A stretch of 64,000 nt of DNA from Chitinophagales bacterium (GTDB lineage: Bacteria > Bacteroidota > Bacteroidia > Chitinophagales > Chitinophagaceae): contig JACJXP010000005.1 in assembly GCA_020636575.1 (NCBI GenBank), forward strand, positions 107,273 to 171,272, written 5' to 3'. The translations under genes were made by a program, and so were the position numbers. The notes below the pieces were generated by a model. The model was given only the letters and a program-made list of their open reading frames with translations, ran no database searches and was not told the DNA's origin. Positions 56,733 to 63,564 of this stretch are shown in pieces (within the stretch, counting starts at the first letter, position 1; the number at the start of each line of letters is the position of its first letter).

Positions 56733-57410
56733 ATGAGAAAGATAATACAACTCACCTTTGCCAGCCTGTTATGCCTGGCGGCTATTTCACAGCAGTCCAA
56801 CCTTGATGTTTTGCAAGCCAAAAAAGACAGTACCCTGCGGGCCATGATGCATGCTGACTCATTAAAGGTTGAGAAACAATTTGCGGAAATGGAGCATTGG
56901 GAAAAACTAAAAGCTTCCGTACAGTTTCCTGCTATCGATGCAGGAACGTTTTCAGGTATTATACCGGTAGATAATGTTACGGAGATCCCAGATCCGAATA
57001 TTGAGTATAAGATTTTATTTGAGTATGTATATGCTAACCCCGATTCAATGGCCGCTCAACCTAATTCGGCACTGGTGGAGATTGCAAGGGTGATCAACCT
57101 GCATGTTGTTTCCGGGATACCAAAAAATAAAATAAAGCCTGTGGTTTTAGTTCATGCAAAAGGATTAGATGCGATTTGCAACAATGCTTATTACCAGGAG
57201 CATTATAAAATGGATAACCCTAGTCTTAAACTCATCAAAGACCTGGAGAATGCAGGGGTGAAGTTTATAGCCTGCGGGCAGGCCATGGCTTTCTTTGGTG
57301 TAGAAAGAAAAGACCTGCTCCCGGAAGTTAAAGTGTCACTTACTGCACAAACCATCCTGACCTCCTACCAATTGAAAGGTTACGTTTGGCGGTTTGTCAA
57401 AGTAGATTGA
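56733..57410 (+). CDS. Secreted DsrE-family protein
   Basis: A 225-residue exported protein with a DsrE/DsrF/TusD-like fold. Signal peptide 1-19 (LLCLAAISQ). The conserved core is KILFEYVYANPDSMAAQPNSALVEIARVINLHVVSGIPKNKIKPVVLVHAKGLDAI and later GVKFIACGQAMAFFGV, whose Cys in CGQAM is the candidate sulfur-handling residue. The N-terminal about 65 residues (helical, Lys/Glu-rich) are extra. A shorter paralogue lies at 61059, with the same CGQ-M motif. Cytoplasmic DsrE proteins carry persulfide; the role of periplasmic forms is unknown. It follows M28 by 71 nt. Confidence 0.82.
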   Translation: MRKIIQLTFASLLCLAAISQQSNLDVLQAKKDSTLRAMMHADSLKVEKQFAEMEHWEKLKASVQFPAIDAGTFSGIIPVDNVTEIPDPNIEYKILFEYVYANPDSMAAQPNSALVEIARVINLHVVSGIPKNKIKPVVLVHAKGLDAICNNAYYQEHYKMDNPSLKLIKDLENAGVKFIACGQAMAFFGVERKDLLPEVKVSLTAQTILTSYQLKGYVWRFVKVD

Positions 57411-57439
57411 TTAAGGCAATATTGCTACAATACTAATAA

Positions 57440-57835
57440 TTATATCATTTGTACCATTTGGATATTGTTTCCGCAACTATCATTAAATACAGCAATTTTT
57501 ACTGTTCCCATTTCAGTGGGGTTTACGCTAAACTCAATACCAAGTTTTGTCATTCGGTCGTATTCTTTTTGAACATCATCAACATTGAATTGTGTGTAGG
57601 GTATACCGGCTTCAAAAAGCGCTTTTTGATACACTTTTGCCGGCTCAAAATGATTGGGTGAAGGTTCCAGTAATATTTCTGTCCCGTCCTGCTCCTCTTT
57701 ACTTACAACAGTGAGCCACCTGTTATTTTCGGTTAAAGGCACATCAACTTTCTTTACAAATCCTAATTTCTCCGTATAGAATTGCAGGGCCTTTTCCTGG
57801 TCTTGCACAGGGATGCTGATAATTTTTACTTTCAT
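57440..57835 (-). CDS. VOC-family (glyoxalase-like) protein
   Basis: A 131-residue protein with the paired beta-alpha-beta-beta-beta fold of the vicinal-oxygen-chelate superfamily: KVKIISIPVQDQEKALQFYTEKLGF at the start, then EILLEPSPNHFEP, and the second half with IPYTQFNVDDVQKEYDRMTKLGIEFSVNPTEMGTVKIAVFNDSCGNNIQMVQ. The metal-binding His/Glu are not clear (only Gln/Glu at the expected places). Substrate unknown. It lies 39 nt downstream of the AraC-type regulator and is probably controlled by it; similar AraC-VOC pairs occur elsewhere in this phylum from memory. The reverse-strand neighbour (DsrE) ends 29 nt away. Confidence 0.88.
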   Translation of the reverse strand: MKVKIISIPVQDQEKALQFYTEKLGFVKKVDVPLTENNRWLTVVSKEEQDGTEILLEPSPNHFEPAKVYQKALFEAGIPYTQFNVDDVQKEYDRMTKLGIEFSVNPTEMGTVKIAVFNDSCGNNIQMVQMI

Positions 57836-57874
57836 CTTATAATATTTTAAAATTTAGGCCACAAAAATTCAGAA

Positions 57875-58273
57875 TCATTTCTTATCCGACTTTGTGAAAA
57901 TTGCTTTTTTCTGAAATGCTGTTGGTGTGAGCCCAAACCTGGATTTGAATAGCGTAGTGAATGAGCTGGGACTTTCAAATCCGATCTCAAAGCAGGTTGC
58001 GGTAATGCTTTGACCCTTTGCTAACAGCTCTTTCGATCTTTCTAATCGTTTGTCAATGAGATATTGCATCGGGGTCTGTCCATAGTACTTTTTATATAAG
58101 CGGATCAGGTGGAATTTTGAGGTGAATCGGGTATGTGAAAGAAGGTTTAAGTTTAATTCCTTATCATAATTATTATTGATGAAATGTCGTGTGCCAACAA
58201 CAGTGTCAAGTTGCCCCTGGTTAGCGTAACAACTGGCTTTTATTCTTGTTATTTCTTTTAGATAATGTGTCAT
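57875..58273 (-). CDS. AraC-family transcriptional regulator (DNA-binding domain only)
   Basis: A 132-residue protein made of essentially just the AraC double helix-turn-helix: RHFINNNYDKELNLNLLSHTRFTSKFHLIRLYKKYYGQTPMQYLIDKRLERSKELLAKGQSITATCFEIGFESPSSFTTLFKSRFGLTPTAFQKK. The N-terminal sensory domain normally present is absent, so it must respond by interaction or by its amount. It lies directly upstream of the VOC gene and is probably its activator. Copy 5 of the shared promoter element precedes it (58338-58360). Confidence 0.9.
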   Translation of the reverse strand: MTHYLKEITRIKASCYANQGQLDTVVGTRHFINNNYDKELNLNLLSHTRFTSKFHLIRLYKKYYGQTPMQYLIDKRLERSKELLAKGQSITATCFEIGFESPSSFTTLFKSRFGLTPTAFQKKAIFTKSDKK

Positions 58274-58337
58274 AGTGATCAGTGTTCTGTATCTGTAACA
58301 GCTATTGCTTATGTCCTGGATTTTAGATCAAAATCTG

Positions 58338-58360
58338 ATTAAAGATATAAAGTTGAAGAA
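58338..58360 (-). promoter_or_regulatory. Shared promoter-like element, copy 5
   Basis: Minus strand TTCTTCAACTTTATATCTTTAAT, a near-perfect match to the consensus, 64 nt upstream of the AraC-type ATG. Confidence 0.5.
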
Positions 58361-58408
58361 AAATCGATTACCCGGGCATTCTTTCAGCAAGATGGTTGAG
58401 CATAACAT

Positions 58409-58894
58409 TTATTCTCCCTGGCCTTGAGGAACGGAAGCATGTACCTGTACTATTTTCCATTCTGCATCTCTCTTTTCAAGCACCCCGGTGATCCTTATAT
58501 TATTTATATCCAGGGAATCGTTTTGTATAACCAGGTTCCAGTCAGTTATATCTGAAAACCATGCTACATCTCCTGACTTACTTAAGAATACTGTCAGATC
58601 CTTTGAAGTTAATTTGGCTTTGTCGATAGCTTCAAACTGGGCAAGATGCGACTTCTCCCATTCCTTCCATCCAACCTCATGTTCGGTAACGTCTGTTCCA
58701 AAGTTGACCATATCCTCATCATGTGCCATGATCGTTGACATAAGGCCGATATCTTTTGATTCAAATGACCTGTATAACTTTTGAACTATCTTCTTTGCAT
58801 TGGCTTTCTCTATCCCAGGGTCTTCCTTTTTAGAACATGAAAAAAATAGTAAACAAACTGATAAAGCAGTAAGCAAGGTTGATTGTGGTTTCAT
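58409..58894 (-). CDS. SnoaL-like/NTF2-fold lipoprotein
   Basis: A 161-residue lipoprotein: MKPQSTLLTALSVCLLFFSCSKKE has the lipobox LFFSC with acylated Cys at 20. The rest has the DUF4440/SnoaL_3-type cone: VQKLYRSFESKDIGLMSTIMAHDEDMVNFGTDVTEHEVGWKEWEKSHLAQFEAI and GVLEKRDAEWKIVQVHAS. Role unknown; NTF2-like domains bind small hydrophobic ligands or catalyse isomerisations. It is one of three small lipoproteins in the 58-63 kb run, and lies 25 nt downstream of an unknown exported protein gene. Confidence 0.83.
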   Translation of the reverse strand: MKPQSTLLTALSVCLLFFSCSKKEDPGIEKANAKKIVQKLYRSFESKDIGLMSTIMAHDEDMVNFGTDVTEHEVGWKEWEKSHLAQFEAIDKAKLTSKDLTVFLSKSGDVAWFSDITDWNLVIQNDSLDINNIRITGVLEKRDAEWKIVQVHASVPQGQGE

Positions 58895-58919
58895 ATTGGT
58901 TTTTTGAGATAAAGTATTC

Positions 58920-59360
58920 TTATTCTTTTCTGCTCATCTGTTCCTGCATGTTCCGCATCCTGACAAGGTTATACTTTTCATTCAGTATACAATTATTATA
59001 CTCTTCTATTATTTCTTTTGCCCTTTGCTCTGAGCCTGCAAGCTTAACAACTGCATTCCACCATTTTGTTTCAATTTCAGCATTTTCATAACTCAATTGC
59101 TTAGTGCCGTCTTTGAGATGGAGGTAGGCAATGTGGTCCCATTCTCCCATATCAGATTCAAAAGTTAATACCAACCTGCCGGAAATTTCATTGGCTTTAT
59201 AAAGATATTCATGAAGTAGCCGTCTTGCTTCGGAAGCCTTTCCGGGTTTGAACTTTATATATTTTGCCTGGAACCAATCGTAATCCTTAAAACCTTCTTT
59301 GTTTTGCCCAAAGCTGGATATAGCCAGTGATATAAACAGAATTAAAAATAATTTATTCAT
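58920..59360 (-). CDS. Small exported protein, unknown
   Basis: A 146-residue protein with signal peptide (ILFISLAISSFGQ). The mature part has alternating helices and strands, with W and Y conserved-looking blocks (DYDWFQAKYIKFKPGKASEARRLLHEYL, ALVLTFESDMGEWDHIAYLHL-like segments), and a charged C-terminal helix (NMQEQMSRKE). It could be a dimeric alpha-beta barrel type (NIPSNAP/ABM-like) by its shape, but I do not claim that. Lies between the DHFR-like gene and the SnoaL-like lipoprotein in the same direction. Confidence 0.7.
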   Translation of the reverse strand: MNKLFLILFISLAISSFGQNKEGFKDYDWFQAKYIKFKPGKASEARRLLHEYLYKANEISGRLVLTFESDMGEWDHIAYLHLKDGTKQLSYENAEIETKWWNAVVKLAGSEQRAKEIIEEYNNCILNEKYNLVRMRNMQEQMSRKE

Positions 59361-59397
59361 ATTTGTTTGTTTAGCGGCCTAAGTTATCAAGTCGTTA

Positions 59398-59970
59398 TTA
59401 ATCTTTATCTACTAGGTAATTAAGTTCAGTTACCCCGCAGGTAAATGACCGGGTGGTCACCAGCTTTAGTTTTGTTTTATCTTCTATGCCTGTAAACAAC
59501 GGAATACCTTTCCCGAGAACAATGGGATTAACAAACAGCCAGTAGCCGTCAATTAAACCAAGTTGAATAAGGGCATGAGTTGCGGTAGGACTGCCGAACA
59601 GCAATATCTCGCTGCCTGTCCCTTGTTTTATTTCATTGATCCCTTCTGTAATGCTATCGCTAATGATTGTTGTATTTGTCAGTTCTGCCTCATTCAATGT
59701 TTTTGATAAAACGATCTTTCTGGATCTGCCATACCATGCTGAATGTTCAAGGTCATGTTTGCTCGCATTTGGCTTGTCAGCGGCAGTGGGCCAGTAATCT
59801 TCCATCATCTGGTAAGTTACCCGCCCATATAATGCGGCATCACCCTGGCTTATCCGTTTGCTGACATGATCAAAGATCTCTTCATCATGTTTGATCCAGT
59901 CCATTTCACCGTTAGGCCCGGCTACAAAACCGTCAAGCGATATGTGATTAAATGCAATTATTTTTCGCAT
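59398..59970 (-). CDS. Dihydrofolate reductase-family (RibD C-terminal-like) protein
   Basis: A 190-residue reductase-fold protein. It opens MRKIIAFNHISLDGFVAGPNGEMDWI and has DAALYGRVTYQMMEDYWP near residue 46, ILLFGSPTATHALIQLGLIDGYWLFVNPIVLGKGIPLF near 125, as in the RibD_C/DHFR-like group common in Bacteria. It probably binds NADPH; the substrate is not known, and such proteins are often not true DHFRs. It lies 13 nt before the NHL-repeat gene (on the same strand), so the two may be co-transcribed with the NHL gene first. Confidence 0.87.
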   Translation of the reverse strand: MRKIIAFNHISLDGFVAGPNGEMDWIKHDEEIFDHVSKRISQGDAALYGRVTYQMMEDYWPTAADKPNASKHDLEHSAWYGRSRKIVLSKTLNEAELTNTTIISDSITEGINEIKQGTGSEILLFGSPTATHALIQLGLIDGYWLFVNPIVLGKGIPLFTGIEDKTKLKLVTTRSFTCGVTELNYLVDKD

Positions 59971-59983
59971 ATAGTTTTATTTA

Positions 59984-61021
59984 TTATCTGCTTTTCTTTA
60001 ATCGGAATTTTTGAATTCTATTTCCTTCAATATCGCCGACATAGATATTTCCTTCTTTATCAATGGTAATATCATGATACCGGGTAATGGGTCCATTATA
60101 ATGACCACTTCTGCCAAATTGTACCTGGAGATTCAGGTCGAGATCAAAACGAAAAATATCAGAGCCAATAGCGATCGAATCATTCTTTACCATAAAATCG
60201 ATACCGAATAGGCGATCATTTTTATTGTCAACACAAACGGAGTATAGTTGATCAGTAATTTTATTTTGCCAGGCAGCTATAAAGTTTCCTTTTGAGTCAA
60301 ATTTTTGGATCCTGTTGTTTTCCCGGTCAGATACATACACATTTCCATATTTATCCAGGTCAATTCCGTGGGGAGTACTAAATTCTCCTTCCTTATTTCC
60401 TTTATTTGATAACCTGTCGGGGCCATTTTTACCCCACTCAAACAGAAAGTTGCCCTCCTTTGAGAATTTAAGTACACGGCTATTCCCATAGCCATCACTA
60501 ATATAAAATGAACCGTCTGGCGCAACAGCAACATCCGTTGGTAGTGCAAAATGATTTGAGTCATTCCCCAGAACATTGGCTTCGCCCAATACCATCAGCA
60601 GATCTCCTTCAGGGCTAAATTTTAAAACCTGTTGAAGCCCGCAATCCGTTACCCAGACATTATTTTCTTTATCAACTTCCAGCCCATGGGGCATTAGAAA
60701 TAAATTGGAACCCCAGGCTTTTAATATTTTGCCGGTTCTGCTATCAATGGTCAAGATTGTATTTTTCTCAATTTTTTCTTTTGGGGGTGGAAATGACCAG
60801 GGCCTGCCTGCCCGGTGAAACACCACAATATTGTTATCTGTGTCTATTCCCAACCCGGTTGGCATTCCTAAAACAAAACCGGCTGGAAAGTTGGGCCAAT
60901 CGTTAACCAACTCATACATATCCGGGTTTATCATTTTTGTCCTGGCATCATTTACCTGTGTCCATAAAGACGTTGTAAAAGCAAATAGTAAAACGGTTAA
61001 TATAACTTTCTTGAATACCAT
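59984..61021 (-). CDS. Secreted NHL-repeat six-bladed propeller protein
   Basis: A 345-residue exported protein: signal peptide (VLLFAFTTSLWTQ), then five or six NHL-type repeats, for instance GLGIDTDNNIVVFHRA, MPHGLEVDKENNVWVTDCGLQQVLKFSPEGDLLMVLG, LPTDVAVAPDGSFYISDGYGNSRVLKFSKEGNFLFEWG, TPHGIDLDKYGNVYVSDRENNRIQKFDSKGN and HDITIDKEGNIYVGDIEGNRIQKF. This resembles peptidylamidoglycolate lyase-type propellers, although the catalytic residues cannot be verified. It lies between a DHFR-like gene and a DsrE gene on the same strand. Role unknown. Confidence 0.88.
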   Translation of the reverse strand: MVFKKVILTVLLFAFTTSLWTQVNDARTKMINPDMYELVNDWPNFPAGFVLGMPTGLGIDTDNNIVVFHRAGRPWSFPPPKEKIEKNTILTIDSRTGKILKAWGSNLFLMPHGLEVDKENNVWVTDCGLQQVLKFSPEGDLLMVLGEANVLGNDSNHFALPTDVAVAPDGSFYISDGYGNSRVLKFSKEGNFLFEWGKNGPDRLSNKGNKEGEFSTPHGIDLDKYGNVYVSDRENNRIQKFDSKGNFIAAWQNKITDQLYSVCVDNKNDRLFGIDFMVKNDSIAIGSDIFRFDLDLNLQVQFGRSGHYNGPITRYHDITIDKEGNIYVGDIEGNRIQKFRLKKSR

Positions 61022-61058
61022 GGGTTTGTTTAATGTGTGATAGGGGATTAGCTCAATT

Positions 61059-61613
61059 TCACAATATGATCACCTGGTAACCTTTTTCAATTAAATCGGT
61101 AGTGGCGGTAAATCTCGACACTGCCATTCTAACTCCCGGATAAATGTCCGCAGGAAGAAGGTTTTGCTTCATCATCGATTGCCCGCAAACGATTAATTGA
61201 ATACCGTTTTTCAGAAACTCGTCCAGCAGGGGAATGTTTGGATTCACCATGGTACTGTTTGGATCCTCCTTGTCAAACCTTTTACGATACTTTAGGTTGT
61301 TTATCACCATTGGTGTAGAGCCAGCATAGATCACAATGGCCAGTTCAATATTTTCTTTGGGCACTCCTGCATAGCGATGGAGATTATACATCCGTGCAGC
61401 ATAATCCAGCATTTCGGCCACTTTGGTCTTGTCCTCTATTTTATCTCCCAGTTCGATCACAAATTTGTAATGCTTAGCTGGATCAGGTTTTTCTGCTTCA
61501 AAGGTAACCGGGATCACACCGCCATATCCCTGGATGGCTGGAAATACCATATCCTGGGCCCGGGAAACAGCGGCAGAGAAAATTATTATTAGTAGAATGA
61601 CAGATTTTTTCAT
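61059..61613 (-). CDS. Secreted DsrE-family protein (short paralogue)
   Basis: A 184-residue exported DsrE-like protein, paralogous to the one at 56733. Signal peptide (LIIIFSAAVSRAQ). The core shares KFVIELGD, YAARMYNLHRYAGVPKENIELAIVIYAGSTPMVINNLKYRKRFDKEDPNSTMVNPNIPLLDEFLKNGIQLIVCGQSMMKQNLLPADIYPGVRMAVSRFTATTDLIEKGYQVI. The Cys of ICCGQSM-type VCGQSM corresponds to the CGQAM of the other copy. Upstream lies copy 6 of the shared promoter element. It lies 37 nt upstream of the NHL gene start, so the two are probably expressed together. Confidence 0.85.
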   Translation of the reverse strand: MKKSVILLIIIFSAAVSRAQDMVFPAIQGYGGVIPVTFEAEKPDPAKHYKFVIELGDKIEDKTKVAEMLDYAARMYNLHRYAGVPKENIELAIVIYAGSTPMVINNLKYRKRFDKEDPNSTMVNPNIPLLDEFLKNGIQLIVCGQSMMKQNLLPADIYPGVRMAVSRFTATTDLIEKGYQVIIL

Positions 61614-61689
61614 GTATTAATGGTTGTGGAGTTTGATGATTTGATTGTTGATGTGATCAGGAAAATGTTCAGGGCTGTACTCAAAACTT

Positions 61690-61712
61690 ATTAAAGATAT
61701 AAAGTTGAGGGA
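61690..61712 (-). promoter_or_regulatory. Shared promoter-like element, copy 6
   Basis: Minus strand CCCTCAACTTTATATCTTTAAT, nearly identical to copy 5 over 19 bases, 76 nt upstream of the DsrE ATG. Confidence 0.5.
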
Positions 61713-61737
61713 AATCATTTGTTATTTGATATTAACC

Positions 61738-62226
61738 TTATTCCTCTCTGACCAAAACCCTTTTCCCGATCTCAAATGTTGGGTCGCCGATCAACAAAGT
61801 GTCTCCTTTTAAAATAAACTGCCGGGGCTGGTCGGTACCGATATAGGGGATGACAGAACCACCTTTGACGTGGTGTGTTACTGTTGAATTTACAGTATCA
61901 ATTGTGTAAGTACCGAAGTAGCCAAAAGCATTATCCAATACTTCGCCTAACGATAAGGGTATAGCATACAGAGAATCTCCAGGAATAGCTAATGGCTTTT
62001 CCGCAGAACCATTCAAGTTAACGATACCGTTTTTTGTATACGTAAAATAACCTTTCGGGTTATTGCCGTAAGGATAGGTCCATTTATTGTGTATTGAGTC
62101 AAAGTCTGTGTACCCGATCAGCCTCCATGTGCCTGCCAATCCTTTTTTCTCGTTTTTGCCAGTTTCCGATCCGCAGGAAGAAAGTACTGATAATGCTGAA
62201 AATATAAACAGATAACTTTTTATCAT
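61738..62226 (-). CDS. Lipocalin-like lipoprotein
   Basis: A 162-residue lipoprotein. The ATG ending at 62226 gives a clear SPII signal (MIKSYLFIFSALSVLSSCGS, Cys at 18); an upstream frame adds 26 residues of no signal character and is not used. The mature part begins KKGLAGTWRLIGYTDFDS, a typical lipocalin-like (PF13924-type) entry, and continues KGYFTYTKNGIVNLNGSAEKPL, GYFGTYTIDTVNSTVTHHVKGGSVI and GDTLLIGDPTFEIGKRVL, a small beta-barrel. Possible binding of small lipophilic molecules; unknown in practice. Confidence 0.85.
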   Translation of the reverse strand: MIKSYLFIFSALSVLSSCGSETGKNEKKGLAGTWRLIGYTDFDSIHNKWTYPYGNNPKGYFTYTKNGIVNLNGSAEKPLAIPGDSLYAIPLSLGEVLDNAFGYFGTYTIDTVNSTVTHHVKGGSVIPYIGTDQPRQFILKGDTLLIGDPTFEIGKRVLVREE

Positions 62227-62319
62227 AAACCGGGGTTTTTGAATATTTCCTGCATAAATAAATTTATGGCATCCTGTTTTCACCAGATCGGCTTTAACAA
62301 ACACGGCTGGGAAGAAAAT

Positions 62320-62793
62320 TTACCCAATCGTTTTTTCTGGTGGCGGCAGTTCTTTCAAATAGAGTAATTCAAGTAAGATATTTGGTTCAGTTAATTCCAT
62401 GTAACAGAATTCAAAAAAGCCTTCTGTATAGCCATTTTGAACCATTTTATATCCTTGCTTTAGTAGCTCTTCTTTGGCTGATCGCATACTTTCCAGGTTT
62501 GCATAGGCAAAACAAGTATGATGATAACCTTCGCCTTTTACTTTCAAATGTTCATTGTAAACACTGTGCCCTGTGTGTGGTGCTATCAATTCTAAATTGC
62601 CTTCACCCACTTGTGCAAAAGCAGCCTTGAATGAAAAAGGAGAAGGCTCTCCATTAACAAAACAATGTTCTGGTGTTATTGTCCAGATATTCCAGGTTAC
62701 AGAAAGTTGCTTTGCCAGCTTTTCGGCAGTTAATTCTAAGTCATTCACCAGAATACTTGTGTGGTGTAATGTTGCTGAATTTGATACAGGCAT
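62320..62793 (-). CDS. VOC-family protein (methylmalonyl-CoA epimerase-like fold)
   Basis: A 157-residue protein of the vicinal-oxygen-chelate superfamily. It starts LHHTSILVNDLELTAEKLAKQL, has NLELIAPHTG and KGEGYHHTCFAYANLESMRSAKEELLKQGYKMV, and ends ELTEPNILLELLYL. His and Glu metal-ligand candidates are present (HHT, LELI, HHTC, LLEL). The closest known family members are methylmalonyl-CoA epimerase/4-hydroxyphenylpyruvate-type; function not assigned. Motif B lies upstream, at 62849-62867. Neighbouring genes are unrelated lipoproteins. Confidence 0.85.
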   Translation of the reverse strand: MPVSNSATLHHTSILVNDLELTAEKLAKQLSVTWNIWTITPEHCFVNGEPSPFSFKAAFAQVGEGNLELIAPHTGHSVYNEHLKVKGEGYHHTCFAYANLESMRSAKEELLKQGYKMVQNGYTEGFFEFCYMELTEPNILLELLYLKELPPPEKTIG

Positions 62794-62848
62794 TTTTTGG
62801 GAGTTATAAGTGATGAAATTAGTAAGGGTGTGACGGTATTACAGCCAG

Positions 62849-62867
62849 TACATAAATTTACGGTATT
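62849..62867 (-). promoter_or_regulatory. Motif B promoter-like element, copy 1
   Basis: Minus strand AATACCGTAAATTTATGTA, of which TAAATTTA resembles the -7 consensus. 55 nt upstream of the VOC ATG at 62793. A near-identical copy is at 63446. Confidence 0.4.
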
Positions 62868-62896
62868 CTATTTTACACCGGGTTGGCTGAGAAGAA

Positions 62897-63403
62897 CTAT
62901 TGTGAACATGACCAGCATTTACGGGCAGAGCTGTCTGCCCAACTGGTACCGGCTTCCAGCATAACCATCCATGTTTCTGCAAGTTTTCCCTCTTCAATCC
63001 TATAAACCTGGATTCCTTTTGCAGTTGTTAATTCGTTTGTTTCAGGGCTGGTGTAAGTCATAGTGTAGCGTAACCATGCTTGATCTTTACTGAACGAATT
63101 GTCATAAACGATAAATCGTACATCAGGTAATAACTTTCGAGTTTCCTTAATTTCATTCTCGTATTCTTCTCTGGTAACAATGCGATCTCCTTTGCTGTCG
63201 TGCCGTATATATTTATCTGCTACACAAGATGGGATAAGGTCATACTGCCCATCTCGCCAAACCTTTTCCCATCGATCAAACAACCCGATAGTAGAAGAGT
63301 TCTCCTTACTAGTTCCTTCAGTCTTATTATTACTTGTGTTTGTAGTGTTATTACAAGCAATTAATAATATTAAAGTTATAGATGATAGTGATATTATCCG
63401 CAT
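62897..63403 (-). CDS. SnoaL-like/ester-cyclase-type lipoprotein
   Basis: A 168-residue lipoprotein with MRIISLSSITLILLIACNNT (lipobox LLIAC, Cys at 17), a Ser/Thr/Asn-rich linker (TTNTSNNKTEGTSKENSS) and an NTF2-type domain: FDRWEKVWRDGQYDLIPSCVADKYIRHDSKGDRIVTREEYENEIKETRKLLPDVRF and WLRYTMTYTSPETNELTTAKGIQVYRIEEGKLAETW. Extra Cys at the C-terminus (KCWSCSQ). Such domains occur as ester cyclases and as stress lipoproteins; function unknown. Motif B copy 2 lies upstream (63446-63464). Confidence 0.83.
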   Translation of the reverse strand: MRIISLSSITLILLIACNNTTNTSNNKTEGTSKENSSTIGLFDRWEKVWRDGQYDLIPSCVADKYIRHDSKGDRIVTREEYENEIKETRKLLPDVRFIVYDNSFSKDQAWLRYTMTYTSPETNELTTAKGIQVYRIEEGKLAETWMVMLEAGTSWADSSARKCWSCSQ

Positions 63404-63445
63404 GTTTTTAGGTTAGAAAGTATACCTTGGCTTAATTACTGTCAA

Positions 63446-63464
63446 CACATAAATTTACTGTATT
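63446..63464 (-). promoter_or_regulatory. Motif B promoter-like element, copy 2
   Basis: Minus strand AATACAGTAAATTTATGTG, matching copy 1 at 62849 in 17 of 19 positions. 43 nt upstream of the SnoaL-like ATG at 63403. Confidence 0.4.
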
Positions 63465-63502
63465 TCTTCTCAGTCGAGTCCCTTGCAGGAGACTCGGCAG
63501 GG

Positions 63503-63542
63503 AAGAAAAATAAAAAGAGGCGACCCTTTATGGTCGCCTCTT
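63503..63542 (-). terminator. Rho-independent terminator of the partial gene
   Basis: Minus strand hairpin AAGAGGCGACC-ATAAAG-GGTCGCCTCTT (11-bp stem) followed by TTTTATTTTT. It lies 22 nt downstream of the stop of the gene at 63565. Confidence 0.88.
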
Positions 63543-63564
63543 CTAATAATTGAATAAATTCTTA

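Noticed and set aside
63475..63496. Hairpin CGAGTCCC...GGAGACTCG upstream of the SnoaL-like gene
   Set aside because: The stem has a bulge, no T-run follows on either strand, and it lies beside a much stronger terminator; no function can be supported.
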